A stretch of DNA of 18,143 nt from Candidatus Acidiferrum typicum (GTDB lineage Bacteria > Acidobacteriota > Terriglobia > Acidiferrales > UBA7541). The notes beneath the pieces are model-generated. The model made no database searches and was not told the DNA's origin. It was given only the letters and a program-made list of their open reading frames with translations. Of the stretch, positions 7,755 to 15,628 are shown in pieces. Each line of letters begins with the position of its first letter. Position 1 is the first letter of the stretch. Where the stretch lies: the NCBI GenBank assembly GCA_002478115.1, contig DLMH01000068.1:1-18143 (forward strand), written 5' to 3'. Position numbers and translations under genes: made by a program.

Positions 7755-9053
7755 TTAGAGCAGGGCTTCGATGGCTTCGACGATGATGTCGTAGACGTGG
7801 TGAAGTTCTTCCCGCGTAATGACGTAAGGCGGGATGACGTAGATCACATTGCCCAGCGGCCGGAGCAACACGCCGCGCCGCAGGAAAAAGTCATAGAGTT
7901 TGGGGCGCAACGCGGATAGATAGCCGGGATCGTCGGCCCGCAATTCCAGCGCGCCAATGGTGCCGACTTGCCGCGTATCGCCAACCTGACGCATGCCGCG
8001 TAAATCGGCCAGGCGATCGGCGTTGACCCGCGAGATCGCGGCGATGCGGTCGAACACGGGCTCGTCCTCGAAAATTTGCAGGCTGGCATTGGCGGCGGCG
8101 CACGCCAGGGCATTCCCCGTGTAGGAATGGCCGTGGTGAAAGGTGTGCATGCGGTTTTCGCTGCGGAACGCGGACTCCACGCGATCCGTGCACAGCGTCG
8201 CGCCCATGGTGAGGAACCCGCCCGTGATGCCCTTGGAGAGGCACATGAGGTCGGGGACGACGTTTGCCAGATCGCAGGCAAACATTTTCCCGGTGCGGCC
8301 GAATCCAGTGAGCACTTCGTCGGCAATCAGAAGCACGTCGTGACGCGTGCAGAGCGCGCGGATCTTCTGCAGAAACTCGACGGGGTGAACGATCATTCCA
8401 CCAACGCCCTGCAGGAGCGGCTCCACGATGACAGCGGCAATCTTGTGGCCACGCTCGGCCAGCAAATCTTGTAACTTCTGCACACACTCGATGTGGCAGG
8501 TCTCGCGCTTCAATCCCACCGGGCAGCGGTAGCAATAGGCCGAATGGACGCGGTGCACCGGATAGCGCATGGACTCAAAGGGAGCGGTAAACGGCGACGA
8601 ATCGCTGACGGACATGGCCCCGGCGGTGTCACCGTGATACCCGTCCGCCAACGCCACGATTTCATGCTTTTCGGGGCGCTCGAGGTTCTGGAAATGCTGC
8701 ACGGCAAGTTTCAGGGCGACTTCCACGGCAGTGGAGCCGTCGTCGGAGAGAAACATGTGCGTCAGTTGGGCAGGCGCCCACTTGCGCAAGCGCGCGGCCA
8801 GTTCTTCCGCGGGATCGTGCGTGAAGCCCGCCAGAATCACTTGTTCGAGTTTGCGGGATTGCTCCGCGACCGCAGAGCTGATGCGGGGGTTGGCGTGGCC
8901 GTGCAGATTCACCCACCAGGAAGAAATCGCGTCCAGGATGCGGCGCCCATCGGTCAGGTGAAGGTAGACGCCTTCCGCGCTGGCCACATGGAGTGGGGCG
9001 GGGTCCAGGAGGGCATTCGTAAACGGGTGCCAGATGCGTAGTGGTGTAGTCAT
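7755..9053 (-). CDS. bioA: Adenosylmethionine-8-amino-7-oxononanoate aminotransferase BioA
   Basis: BioA is a PLP enzyme that moves an amino group from S-adenosylmethionine to KAPA, giving DAPA, the third of the four late biotin steps. The 432 residues fit the family. Visible marks are the N-terminal RIWHPFT, the substrate-site SSWWVNLHGH (44-53), the cofactor loop DDGSTAVEVALK (104-115), GYHGDT (138-143), DEVLTGFGRTG (245-255), and the PLP lysine K274 in LSKGITGG. The SSWW and GYHGDT motifs separate BioA from general omega-transaminases. The ATG overlaps the bioD stop in an ATGA, so translation is coupled, and the gene is last of the four bio genes. Confidence 0.96.
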   Translation of the reverse strand: MTTPLRIWHPFTNALLDPAPLHVASAEGVYLHLTDGRRILDAISSWWVNLHGHANPRISSAVAEQSRKLEQVILAGFTHDPAEELAARLRKWAPAQLTHMFLSDDGSTAVEVALKLAVQHFQNLERPEKHEIVALADGYHGDTAGAMSVSDSSPFTAPFESMRYPVHRVHSAYCYRCPVGLKRETCHIECVQKLQDLLAERGHKIAAVIVEPLLQGVGGMIVHPVEFLQKIRALCTRHDVLLIADEVLTGFGRTGKMFACDLANVVPDLMCLSKGITGGFLTMGATLCTDRVESAFRSENRMHTFHHGHSYTGNALACAAANASLQIFEDEPVFDRIAAISRVNADRLADLRGMRQVGDTRQVGTIGALELRADDPGYLSALRPKLYDFFLRRGVLLRPLGNVIYVIPPYVITREELHHVYDIIVEAIEALL

Positions 9054-9685
9054 TGGGAAAATGCGGAGCGGTCAAAGTGGTTCAGGAATACCTGCATCAG
9101 CGCGGTGCGATGGAGATTCGGGAGCTTGGGAATTTCGCCGATCACGCGAACATGGCCAAATTTCTCGATGGTGTCGCGGTTCTCGCGATTCTGATCTCCG
9201 ATCAGTACCACGCCGTGCACCGGCAATTCGGCTGCGTGGAGCGCGGCGAGCGTCAATAGCGTGTGATTGATGGTGCCCACCCCGCTGCGCGCCGCCAGAA
9301 TCACCGGGAGCTTGAATTTTACCATCATGTCCAGCATGAACTGCTTGGAATTGATGGGCACCAGCACGCCGCCGGCGCCCTCCACGATCAGCCAATCGTT
9401 CATCAGGCTGGTGGGCAGGTTCAGCCGGTTGAGATCAATCTCGACCCCGGCCCAGCGCGCCGCCAGGTCCGGGGAAACCGGGGGCACAAATTTGTAGACC
9501 TCATCCAGCGTGCGGTCGGTTCCGATGCCCGCCAGGCGCATAACCGTGACGCGGTCCGAACCCTCCAGCGTGCCCGTCTGGATGGGCTTCCAATACACCG
9601 CATCGAGCGCCGCACACAGCAAGGCGGAGAGCGTCGTCTTGCCCACGCCGGTATCGGTTCCGGTGATAAAGAAGTGGCTTCTCAT
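9050..9685 (-). CDS. bioD: ATP-dependent dethiobiotin synthetase BioD
   Basis: BioD closes the ureido ring of dethiobiotin from DAPA, CO2 and ATP. The 211-residue protein starts MRSHFFITGTDTGVGKTT, so the P-loop GTDTGVGKTT is at 9-18. KPIQTG (33-38) carries the substrate-binding lysine, and VEGAGG (101-106) is the second signature. I chose the ATG at 9685 because BioD always begins just before its P-loop and because this ATG overlaps the bioF TGA in an ATGA. A longer in-frame reading to 9778 would add 31 residues inside bioF and is unlikely. The C-terminal nucleotide-site segment is shorter than in E. coli BioD but no active-site motif is lost. Confidence 0.95.
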   Translation of the reverse strand: MRSHFFITGTDTGVGKTTLSALLCAALDAVYWKPIQTGTLEGSDRVTVMRLAGIGTDRTLDEVYKFVPPVSPDLAARWAGVEIDLNRLNLPTSLMNDWLIVEGAGGVLVPINSKQFMLDMMVKFKLPVILAARSGVGTINHTLLTLAALHAAELPVHGVVLIGDQNRENRDTIEKFGHVRVIGEIPKLPNLHRTALMQVFLNHFDRSAFSQ

Positions 9686-10860
9686 GCGCGTCTCGCCGTG
9701 GTCAAAACAGGATGCCGCGCCCGCCACGTTACCAGGGATCTCACCAGGCGGTCCAACTCTGCCTCTGGAACGCGGCAAGTCAATGAGAAACGCAAGCGCG
9801 CTTTGCCTTCGGGGACGCTGGGCGGGCGGATCGCGCGCACGGCGAAGCCGTCTTGCTGGAGATGCTCGGCGGCGGCCAGCGTTTCGTCGATCTTCCCGAA
9901 GACCACGGGGACGATCTGACTGGCGCTTCCGGCGATATCGAAGCCTTCCGCGCGCAAGGCGCTGCGGAAGCGCTCCGCGCGCTCCTGCAATTCACGGCGT
10001 TCTTTGTCCATCCCGGCTGCGAGATCCAACGCCGCGCCGATCTGACGCGAAAAATAGGGCGGGAGCGCCGTGCTGAATATGAATGTACGCGCGTGGTTGA
10101 TGAGGTGCTCCTTCAATACGGCTGGACCACAAACGAAGGCGCCGGCACATCCCAGCGCTTTTCCGCAGGTGTGAACCACTGCCAGTAATTGCGGCACAAT
10201 TCCTGCTTCCGCAGCAAGCCCGCGGCCTTGCGGGCCCAGGACACCCGTGGAATGCGCTTCATCCAAAATAATCGCCGCGCCATACTTATCGGCCAGTCCG
10301 GCGATCTCTTTCAGGGGCGCAACATCGCCATCCATGCTGAACACACTTTCCGTAATGATCACTTTTCGCCACGGCGCGCCCGCTTCCTCTCGCAGTAAAT
10401 CTTCCAGTGCATCCAGGTCCAGGTGCGGATAAATGACTTTTCGCGCGCCCGATAGACGCATCCCGTCAATCAAACTGGCGTGATTCAACACATCGGAATA
10501 AACGACGTCGTCCTTGCCGACAAGCGATGCCAGGAGGCCCACGTTCGCGGCGTAACCACTGCCGAAAAAGAGCGCTTCCTCGGTGCCAGCAAACTTCGCA
10601 AACTCCTCTTCCAGAATCCGCCACTCCTCGGTTTGGCCGGAGAGCAAGCGCGAACCGGTGCCGCCGACCTTGTGGGCGTGTTGCACCGCGTTGATGGTAG
10701 CTTCAAGAAGCTTGGAGTGTTCCGCAAGTCCCAGATAATCGTTGGAGCAGAGATTCACGCCGTGCACTTCGGTCAGACTGCGGCGCAAGTTGCGTGCTTC
10801 AAGGGCGTGCAGCCCCTTCCGCAGTTCCTCTTTCCAGGTCGCTAGGGCGTTAGACGGCAT
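9682..10860 (-). CDS. bioF: 8-amino-7-oxononanoate synthase BioF
   Basis: BioF condenses a pimeloyl thioester with L-alanine, releasing CO2, to make KAPA. It belongs to the alpha-oxoamine synthase group of PLP enzymes. The 392 residues contain NLCSNDYLGLA (36-46), GGTGSRLLSG (66-75), the FGSGYAANVG ring-stacking region (99-108), DEAHSTGVLGPQGRG (200-214), and the PLP lysine K234 in HTCGKALGCAG. The SNDYLGL and HS/T-G motifs point to BioF; Kbl or HemA homologues are possible in principle, but the position within a bio operon decides it. Its ATG lies 11 bases inside the end of bioB. Confidence 0.95.
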   Translation of the reverse strand: MPSNALATWKEELRKGLHALEARNLRRSLTEVHGVNLCSNDYLGLAEHSKLLEATINAVQHAHKVGGTGSRLLSGQTEEWRILEEEFAKFAGTEEALFFGSGYAANVGLLASLVGKDDVVYSDVLNHASLIDGMRLSGARKVIYPHLDLDALEDLLREEAGAPWRKVIITESVFSMDGDVAPLKEIAGLADKYGAAIILDEAHSTGVLGPQGRGLAAEAGIVPQLLAVVHTCGKALGCAGAFVCGPAVLKEHLINHARTFIFSTALPPYFSRQIGAALDLAAGMDKERRELQERAERFRSALRAEGFDIAGSASQIVPVVFGKIDETLAAAEHLQQDGFAVRAIRPPSVPEGKARLRFSLTCRVPEAELDRLVRSLVTWRARHPVLTTARRA

Positions 10861-11854
10861 GGGATTCGAGTGGCTTCATCCCCAAACTCTGAAGTAACTG
10901 CTCATCTTCATCAACTCCAGGGTTTGGCGTGGTCAGCAGTTTCTCCCCGACAAAAATTGAATTCGCTCCCGCGAGAAAACACAGCGTCACGGCTTCCGGC
11001 GACAATTGCTTTCTACCGGCCGCCAGGCGCACTCGTGAAGCCGGCATGAGGATCCGCGCCGTGGCAATCGCGCGAACCATTTCGAGCGGATCGAGCGGGG
11101 GCATCGCTGCCAACGGCGTGCCCTCGACGCGCACGAGCATGTTGATGGGCACGCTTTCCGGATGGGGGTTGAGAGTCGCCAATTGATGCAGCAGACCAGC
11201 GCGGTCGCTCTCTTTCTCCCCCATCCCCAGAATCCCGCCACAACACACGGTGATTCCCGCCTGGCGCACCGCCGCGAGGGTCCTCAACCGTTCATCGTAC
11301 ACGTGGGTGGTGATGATCGAGCCATAAAATTCCGGCGAAGTGTCCAGATTGTGATTGTAGGCCGTGAGCCCCGCTTCCTTCAGCCGCACTGCCTGGTCGC
11401 TCGTCAGCATTCCCAGGGTGCAGCAGACTTCCATGCCCAGCGAGGAGACTCCCCGCACCATTTCCAGGACGATCTCGAATTCGCGGCCCTGTGGAGCTTC
11501 CCTCCAAGCCGAGCCCATGCAAAATCGCGTTACACCGCGCGCAAAAGCGTCCCGCGCCACGCTGATTACGTGCTGCGGATCGAGCAGCCCCTCGCGCTCT
11601 ACGCCGGCGTCGTAATGCGCGCTTTGCGGACAGTACGCGCAATCCTCCGGGCAACCGCCCGTCTTAATGGAAATCAACTGGCAGGTCTGCACGCGATCGG
11701 GAGCATGGAATTCGCGGTGCAGGGATTGCGCCCTGTAAACCAGTTCGGGCAGCGGCGTCGCGTAAATCGCCACGACCTCTTCCTTCTTCCAATCGTGACG
11801 AAGTTGGGCATCCGGGATAGTCTGCTGGGCCGCGCCGCTCAATGCACTGTTCAT
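10850..11854 (-). CDS. bioB: Biotin synthase BioB (radical SAM)
   Basis: BioB inserts sulfur into dethiobiotin using a radical-SAM 4Fe-4S cluster and a sacrificial 2Fe-2S cluster. The 334 residues carry the CxxxCxxC motif CPEDCAYC (C68, C72, C75) inside TGGCPEDCAYCPQS. Cysteines fitting the second cluster lie in FCMGSAWR, in EVCCTLGML and in TVCCGGILGMGE. Also visible are YNHNLDTSPEFY, typical of biotin synthase, and a C-terminal GANSIFVGEKLLTTPN. The gene opens the operon bioB-bioF-bioD-bioA, and its end overlaps bioF by 11 bases. The upstream region contains a short palindrome that may be an operator; there is no evident classic BirA box. Confidence 0.97.
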   Translation of the reverse strand: MNSALSGAAQQTIPDAQLRHDWKKEEVVAIYATPLPELVYRAQSLHREFHAPDRVQTCQLISIKTGGCPEDCAYCPQSAHYDAGVEREGLLDPQHVISVARDAFARGVTRFCMGSAWREAPQGREFEIVLEMVRGVSSLGMEVCCTLGMLTSDQAVRLKEAGLTAYNHNLDTSPEFYGSIITTHVYDERLRTLAAVRQAGITVCCGGILGMGEKESDRAGLLHQLATLNPHPESVPINMLVRVEGTPLAAMPPLDPLEMVRAIATARILMPASRVRLAAGRKQLSPEAVTLCFLAGANSIFVGEKLLTTPNPGVDEDEQLLQSLGMKPLESHAV

Positions 11855-11881
11855 TCTGGGTATTCGCCTGGTTTGAATGTA

Positions 11882-11892
11882 ACTGTATCAGT
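11882..11892 (-). promoter_or_regulatory. Short palindrome upstream of bioB, possible operator
   Basis: ACTG-ATA-CAGT is a perfect 4-bp-arm inverted repeat 28 bases upstream of the bioB ATG. It is too short to assign to a known biotin regulator, and no clear -10/-35 pair could be placed here. Confidence 0.25.
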
Positions 11893-11955
11893 CTAACGAA
11901 CTTTTCATACTATCATTGCTCTCCACTTCAGGCCATTTCCATCGCATGAAACGGT

Positions 11956-11984
11956 TTGACCAGCCATTAGCGAAGTGTTATAAA
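11956..11984 (+). promoter_or_regulatory. Strong extended -10 promoter of hppA
   Basis: TTGACC (11956-11961), a 17-base spacer and TATAAA (11979-11984) are preceded by TGT, making an extended -10. Transcription would start near 11991, about 295 bases before hppA. Confidence 0.65.
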
Positions 11985-11990
11985 TCAGGG

Positions 11991-12285
11991 TTTCCTCCGT
12001 CTGCCGCGCGGCGCATAGTGGGGTGCCGGGTGGTCCTGGCCCGCTCAGGGTCAGAAGGTGTTGCGTGCGCGGGCGGAAGAGTTCCCGTCCTGTCTGAGTT
12101 ACGGGAGTCTCCCCCCTTTACGGGTGAGACGCTCTCCCTGACGCTGGTGGATGTTATTCCATTCTGGTTCACCGCGCTCCGCGTTAGGGCGGAGTGGTGT
12201 GTGGTTTTTAGTTGAAGGGGCCGCGGCCGGACGATTGGCCGAAGGAAGTGCCCCGCAGTGATCTAAACATTCTGGAGGATCCTTC
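11991..12285 (+). promoter_or_regulatory. Long structured 5' leader of hppA
   Basis: About 295 nt separate the inferred start site from the hppA ATG, and no convincing reading frame fills them. Several hairpins can be drawn: TCCCGT/ACGGGA (12083-12106); GTCTC..CCC/GGG..GAGAC (12107-12130); and CGCTCCGC/GCGGAGTG (12175-12196), followed a few bases later by a run of five T. The last may be a weak attenuator. I compared it with what I recall of the fluoride riboswitch, which can sit near pyrophosphatase genes, and found no match. Strong GGAGG lies 7 bases before the ATG. Confidence 0.45.
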
Positions 12286-14766
12286 ATGCGTATCTTGTTT
12301 AAGGCTGCCCGCTCGATGGGCAGTCGGATGTTGCATCGCGTTTTTGCGGCGTCGGCCCTGCTGCTCCTCAGCGCCACCGCCTTGCTTGCCCATCCGGCGG
12401 AAGAAGCCGGGGGCGGAGAGGCAAGTCTTAAGCTCCCCGACCTGACTCAGGTGAAGTTTATTTTCGGCCTGAATGGTCATACCCTGTTGCTCTTCGGCAT
12501 TCTCATCTGCATCCTCGGGCTGCTGTTCGGCATGAGGATCTTCATGAAGCTGAAGAACTTGCCGGTGCACAGCGCGATGCGCGAAATCTCCGAGCTGATC
12601 TACGAAACCTGCAAGACCTATCTCTTCACACAGGGCAAATTCCTGCTTCTCCTGTGGGTGTTCATCGCCATCGTGATCGTGCTGTACTTCGGAATATTGT
12701 CGCCCATCCCCGGCAAGTCCACCTTTGTTACCCTGCCGATCATTCTGCTGTTCAGCCTTATCGGCATGGGCGGCAGCTACAGCGTGGCGTGGTTCGGGAT
12801 TCGCGTGAACACCTTCGCGAATTCGCGCACCGCTTTCGCGGGTCTCCGCGGCAAACCGTACCCCATCAATCACATTCCGCTGGAATCGGGCATGAGCGTC
12901 GGCATGATGCTGATCAGCGTGGAACTCCTGATGATGCTGATCATTCTGCTGTTCATCCCGCGCGACTACGCTGGAGCGTGCTTCATCGGATTCGCCATCG
13001 GTGAATCCCTGGGCGCCGCTGCGTTGCGTATTGCCGGCGGCATCTTCACCAAGATTGCGGATATCGGCTCCGACCTGATGAAAATCGTCTTCAAGATCAA
13101 GGAAGACGACGCGCGCAACCCCGGCGTCATCGCCGATTGCACCGGCGACAACGCCGGCGATTCGGTCGGCCCCACCGCCGATGGCTTTGAAACCTATGGC
13201 GTGACGGGCGTCGCCCTGATCACCTTTATTCTTCTCGCGGTAAAAGATCCCACCATTCAGGTTCAGTTGCTGGTGTGGATCTTCGTGATGCGCGTCATCA
13301 TGCTGATCGCCAGCGCGGCCGCCTATTTCATCAATGACGCCATCCAGAAAGCGCGGTTCGGCAACGCCACGGAAATGAACTTCGAAACGCCGCTCACGTG
13401 GCTGGTCTGGATCACCTCCTTCGTCTCGATCGCCTTCACCTACGTGGTTTCGTCGCTGATTATTCCGTTGCTCGGCGGCGATCCTACCCAATGGTGGAAG
13501 CTCGCCACCATCATTTCGTGCGGGACGCTGGCTGGTGCCGTCATTCCGGAACTGGTCAAAGTCTTCACCTCGACGGAATCGCGCCACGTCAAGGAAGTGG
13601 TTATCTCCGCGCAGGAAGGCGGCGCATCCCTGGGCATCCTCTCTGGATTCGTGGCCGGCAATTTCTCTGGCTACTACCTGGGTGGTGCGATTGTCACTCT
13701 CATGTCCATCGGCTACCTGATCAGCAACTTGGGGCTCGCCCATATGATGGGTGCGCCGGCGGTGTTCGCTTTCGGCCTGGTGGCTTTCGGTTTCCTCGGC
13801 ATGGGACCTGTCACCATCGCCGTGGATTCCTATGGCCCGGTCACTGACAACGCGCAATCCGTTTTTGAACTTTCGATGATCGAGCAGATTCCCAACATCA
13901 AGGCGGAACTAAAAAAGGACTACAACATCGACGTGGACTTTGAGCGCGCCAAGAATCTCCTGGAAGCCAATGACGGCGCGGGGAACACTTTCAAGGCCAC
14001 CGCGAAGCCCGTGCTCATCGGGACGGCCGTGGTCGGCGCAACCACCATGATTTTCTCCATCATTATGTCGCTTACCCACGGCCTCACCAACAACATGGAC
14101 AAGCTTTCCCTGCTCCACGCTCCCTTCGTCCTCGGCCTGATTACCGGCGGCGCCATGATTTACTGGTTCACCGGCGCTTCCACGCAGGCCGTGACCACGG
14201 GCGCTTACCGCGCGGTGGAATTCATCAAGGCGCACATCAAGCTCGACAGCGCCGAAAGAGCCAGCGTGGCCGACTCCAAGAAGGTCGTTGAAATCTGCAC
14301 GCAGTACGCGCAGAAGGGCATGCTGAACATCTTCATTGCCGTCTTCTTCGCGACCCTGGCCTTCGCCTTCGTCGAACCCTTTTTCTTCATCGGCTACCTG
14401 ATCTCCATCGCCGTGTTCGGTCTCTACCAGGCCATCTTCATGGCCGACGCCGGGGCCGCTTGGGACAACGCCAAGAAAATCGTCGAAGTGGAGATGAAGC
14501 AGAAGGGCACGCCGCTGCATGACGCCACCGTCATTTGCGACACCGTGGGCGATCCTTTCAAGGACACGTCCTCGGTGGCGCTCAACCCGGTGATCAAGTT
14601 CACCACGCTGTTCGGATTGCTCGCCGTGTCGTTGGCGGTGAAGCTCACTTCGGAAACGGGCGGAACACTTGCGCACATTCTGGCGGCGGCATTCTTCCTC
14701 GTCTCGTTTACGTTTGTGTATCGCTCGTTCTACAGCATGCGCATCCGCGGCTCGGCCGCGCAATAG
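12286..14766 (+). CDS. hppA: Membrane-bound cation-pumping pyrophosphatase (H+-PPase, K+-independent type)
   Basis: This integral membrane enzyme splits pyrophosphate and pumps H+ (in some relatives Na+). The 826 residues form many transmembrane helices. Pyrophosphate/Mg-binding motifs include EDDARNPGVIADCTGDNAGD (273-292), DSYGPVTDNAQ (514-524), DAGAAWDNAKKIVE (721-734) and DTVGDPFKDTS (752-762). At the K+-dependence site the sequence is GNTFKATAK with lysine 570; lysine here marks K+-independent enzymes, where alanine marks K+-dependent ones. Unusual points are IADCTGDNAGDSVGPTADGF in place of the common [26 protein letters not shown] for GDTVGD, an inserted charged stretch at about 535-560, and a signal-peptide-like N-terminus (about 15-35). 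GGAGG lies 7 bases before the ATG. Proton rather than sodium pumping is an inference. Confidence 0.95.
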   Translation: MRILFKAARSMGSRMLHRVFAASALLLLSATALLAHPAEEAGGGEASLKLPDLTQVKFIFGLNGHTLLLFGILICILGLLFGMRIFMKLKNLPVHSAMREISELIYETCKTYLFTQGKFLLLLWVFIAIVIVLYFGILSPIPGKSTFVTLPIILLFSLIGMGGSYSVAWFGIRVNTFANSRTAFAGLRGKPYPINHIPLESGMSVGMMLISVELLMMLIILLFIPRDYAGACFIGFAIGESLGAAALRIAGGIFTKIADIGSDLMKIVFKIKEDDARNPGVIADCTGDNAGDSVGPTADGFETYGVTGVALITFILLAVKDPTIQVQLLVWIFVMRVIMLIASAAAYFINDAIQKARFGNATEMNFETPLTWLVWITSFVSIAFTYVVSSLIIPLLGGDPTQWWKLATIISCGTLAGAVIPELVKVFTSTESRHVKEVVISAQEGGASLGILSGFVAGNFSGYYLGGAIVTLMSIGYLISNLGLAHMMGAPAVFAFGLVAFGFLGMGPVTIAVDSYGPVTDNAQSVFELSMIEQIPNIKAELKKDYNIDVDFERAKNLLEANDGAGNTFKATAKPVLIGTAVVGATTMIFSIIMSLTHGLTNNMDKLSLLHAPFVLGLITGGAMIYWFTGASTQAVTTGAYRAVEFIKAHIKLDSAERASVADSKKVVEICTQYAQKGMLNIFIAVFFATLAFAFVEPFFFIGYLISIAVFGLYQAIFMADAGAAWDNAKKIVEVEMKQKGTPLHDATVICDTVGDPFKDTSSVALNPVIKFTTLFGLLAVSLAVKLTSETGGTLAHILAAAFFLVSFTFVYRSFYSMRIRGSAAQ

Positions 14767-14782
14767 CGCCATCCATTCCATC

Positions 14783-14816
14783 CAGGCGCCCCAGCCAATG
14801 GGGCGCCTGTTTTTTT
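14783..14816 (+). terminator. Rho-independent terminator of hppA
   Basis: A perfect 10-bp stem, CAGGCGCCCC (14783-14792) with GGGGCGCCTG (14800-14809), encloses a 7-base loop and is followed directly by seven T (14810-14816). The T-run merges into the left end of the RAYT element. Confidence 0.9.
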
Positions 14817-14848
14817 GGAGTGCGGCGGCTCGCCGCCGCTTTTACGGT
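14814..14848 (+). repeat. REP repeat B, left copy
   Basis: The 18-base hairpin core is at 14822-14839, with GGAG at 14817-14820. The copy begins inside the T-run of the hppA terminator. Confidence 0.85.
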
Positions 14849-15438
14849 GCCAGCAAATCGCCGAAGTCATCGGGAATATCCAGGCGATCAACGGGAAAAG
14901 ATGCCACTGTTTTCTGAAAAGCAGGAGCCGCCTTGCGCTCGAACCAACCCGCTGAACACCACTTGTATTGACTTGCCTTGAGGACGAGCCCGTGGCGGAC
15001 TGGATTCTGATGCACATAGTTCAGCCGAGCAAGATATGATCGGTGAAAGGTAAGCTGGGACTCCCAGTATTGAAACCATACCTTGCGGCCGGCCGCATTC
15101 TGCTGGCGATTCAGCTCCAATGCACTGCGCGAGTGCAGTTCGCGAACTAAACGCCGCAAAGTTTCCGGCTTCTGGGATTCTGCAATGAAATGATAATGAT
15201 TCGGGAATACGGCCCAGGCTTGAATCATCCAGCTATGAGCCTCTGCCAGGTTCAGCAGCAGATTTGTCAGCCTCGTCAGCAAGGTGGGCGTATTGAAATA
15301 TTTCTGCTTCTGGAAGGTTCCTGCGGTGACGATATACGCTCCGGGCAGGGAGAGGCGATGCGCAGGACTGTGCGGCCAATCGCGAAGCGAACTCTCATCA
15401 GCGGAGGTCGATTGCATGGGAGGAAGAGGTGTGGACAT
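14842..15438 (-). CDS. REP-associated tyrosine transposase (RAYT, Y1/IS200-like)
   Basis: This HUH-type single-strand nuclease is thought to move or spread REP hairpins. The 198 residues include the HUH motif as HYH (81-83) within AWAVFPNHYHFIAE. The NYVHQNPVRHGLV block (140-152) is shared by RAYT proteins; it includes Y141, the likely catalytic tyrosine. The start is the ATG at 15438, giving a protein that begins shortly before the conserved LPGAYIVTAGTF segment. The reading frame stays open further upstream but would run through the right REP copy and into the DUF1080 leader, so that extension is unlikely to be coding. The stop TAA (14842-14844) is part of the left REP copy. No active-site residue looks lost, so it may be functional. 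Confidence 0.88.
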   Translation of the reverse strand: MSTPLPPMQSTSADESSLRDWPHSPAHRLSLPGAYIVTAGTFQKQKYFNTPTLLTRLTNLLLNLAEAHSWMIQAWAVFPNHYHFIAESQKPETLRRLVRELHSRSALELNRQQNAAGRKVWFQYWESQLTFHRSYLARLNYVHQNPVRHGLVLKASQYKWCSAGWFERKAAPAFQKTVASFPVDRLDIPDDFGDLLAP

Positions 15439-15542
15439 GCGGGCTACCACGGGGCAGCATCTGCCAGGCACTATAGCATAAGTAATATTGTCTAATGATA
15501 TCGTCGTGTGACTATCTGCTGCATTTGGTTGACGGCTATGCG

Positions 15543-15577
15543 ACCGTAAAAGCGGCGGCGAGCCGCCGCACTCCAAA
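15543..15577 (-). repeat. REP repeat B, right copy
   Basis: Exact reverse complement of 14814-14848, with the 18-base hairpin core at 15552-15569. It lies 51 bases upstream of the DUF1080 start codon and could affect that gene's expression. Confidence 0.85.
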
Positions 15578-15628
15578 GGCAGCCTGCTGATGATAGAATT
15601 TGTGATGTTTCCCATTGAGGTGCAAATC

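Larger units (their letters stand above)
14814..15577. mobile_element. RAYT element bounded by a perfect 35-bp inverted repeat
   Basis: The two ends, 14814-14848 and 15543-15577, are exact reverse complements over 35 bases. Each contains the perfect hairpin GCGGCGGC/GCCGCCGC with GGAG at its outer foot. The single gene inside encodes a REP-associated tyrosine transposase, and its stop codon lies within the left repeat. This is the layout of a REP pair (BIME-like) carrying its own RAYT gene. Confidence 0.8.

Noticed and set aside
11855..11930. BirA operator upstream of bioB
   Set aside because: No pair of TTGTAAACC and GGTTTACAA-like half sites with proper spacing was found; only a short ACTGATACAGT palindrome remains.
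11916..12215. Possible 99-codon gene in the hppA leader
   Set aside because: It spans the inferred promoter and start site, has no ribosome binding site, and its product resembles nothing; a non-coding leader fits better.
11991..12285. Fluoride riboswitch in the hppA leader
   Set aside because: The conserved GATGG..TTCGCC and CTGATGA-type blocks that I would expect are absent.
12208..13857. Long open frame of 549 codons on the minus strand
   Set aside because: It is antisense to hppA, extremely rich in His, Asp, Glu and Gln, and resembles no protein; it is a codon-bias shadow.
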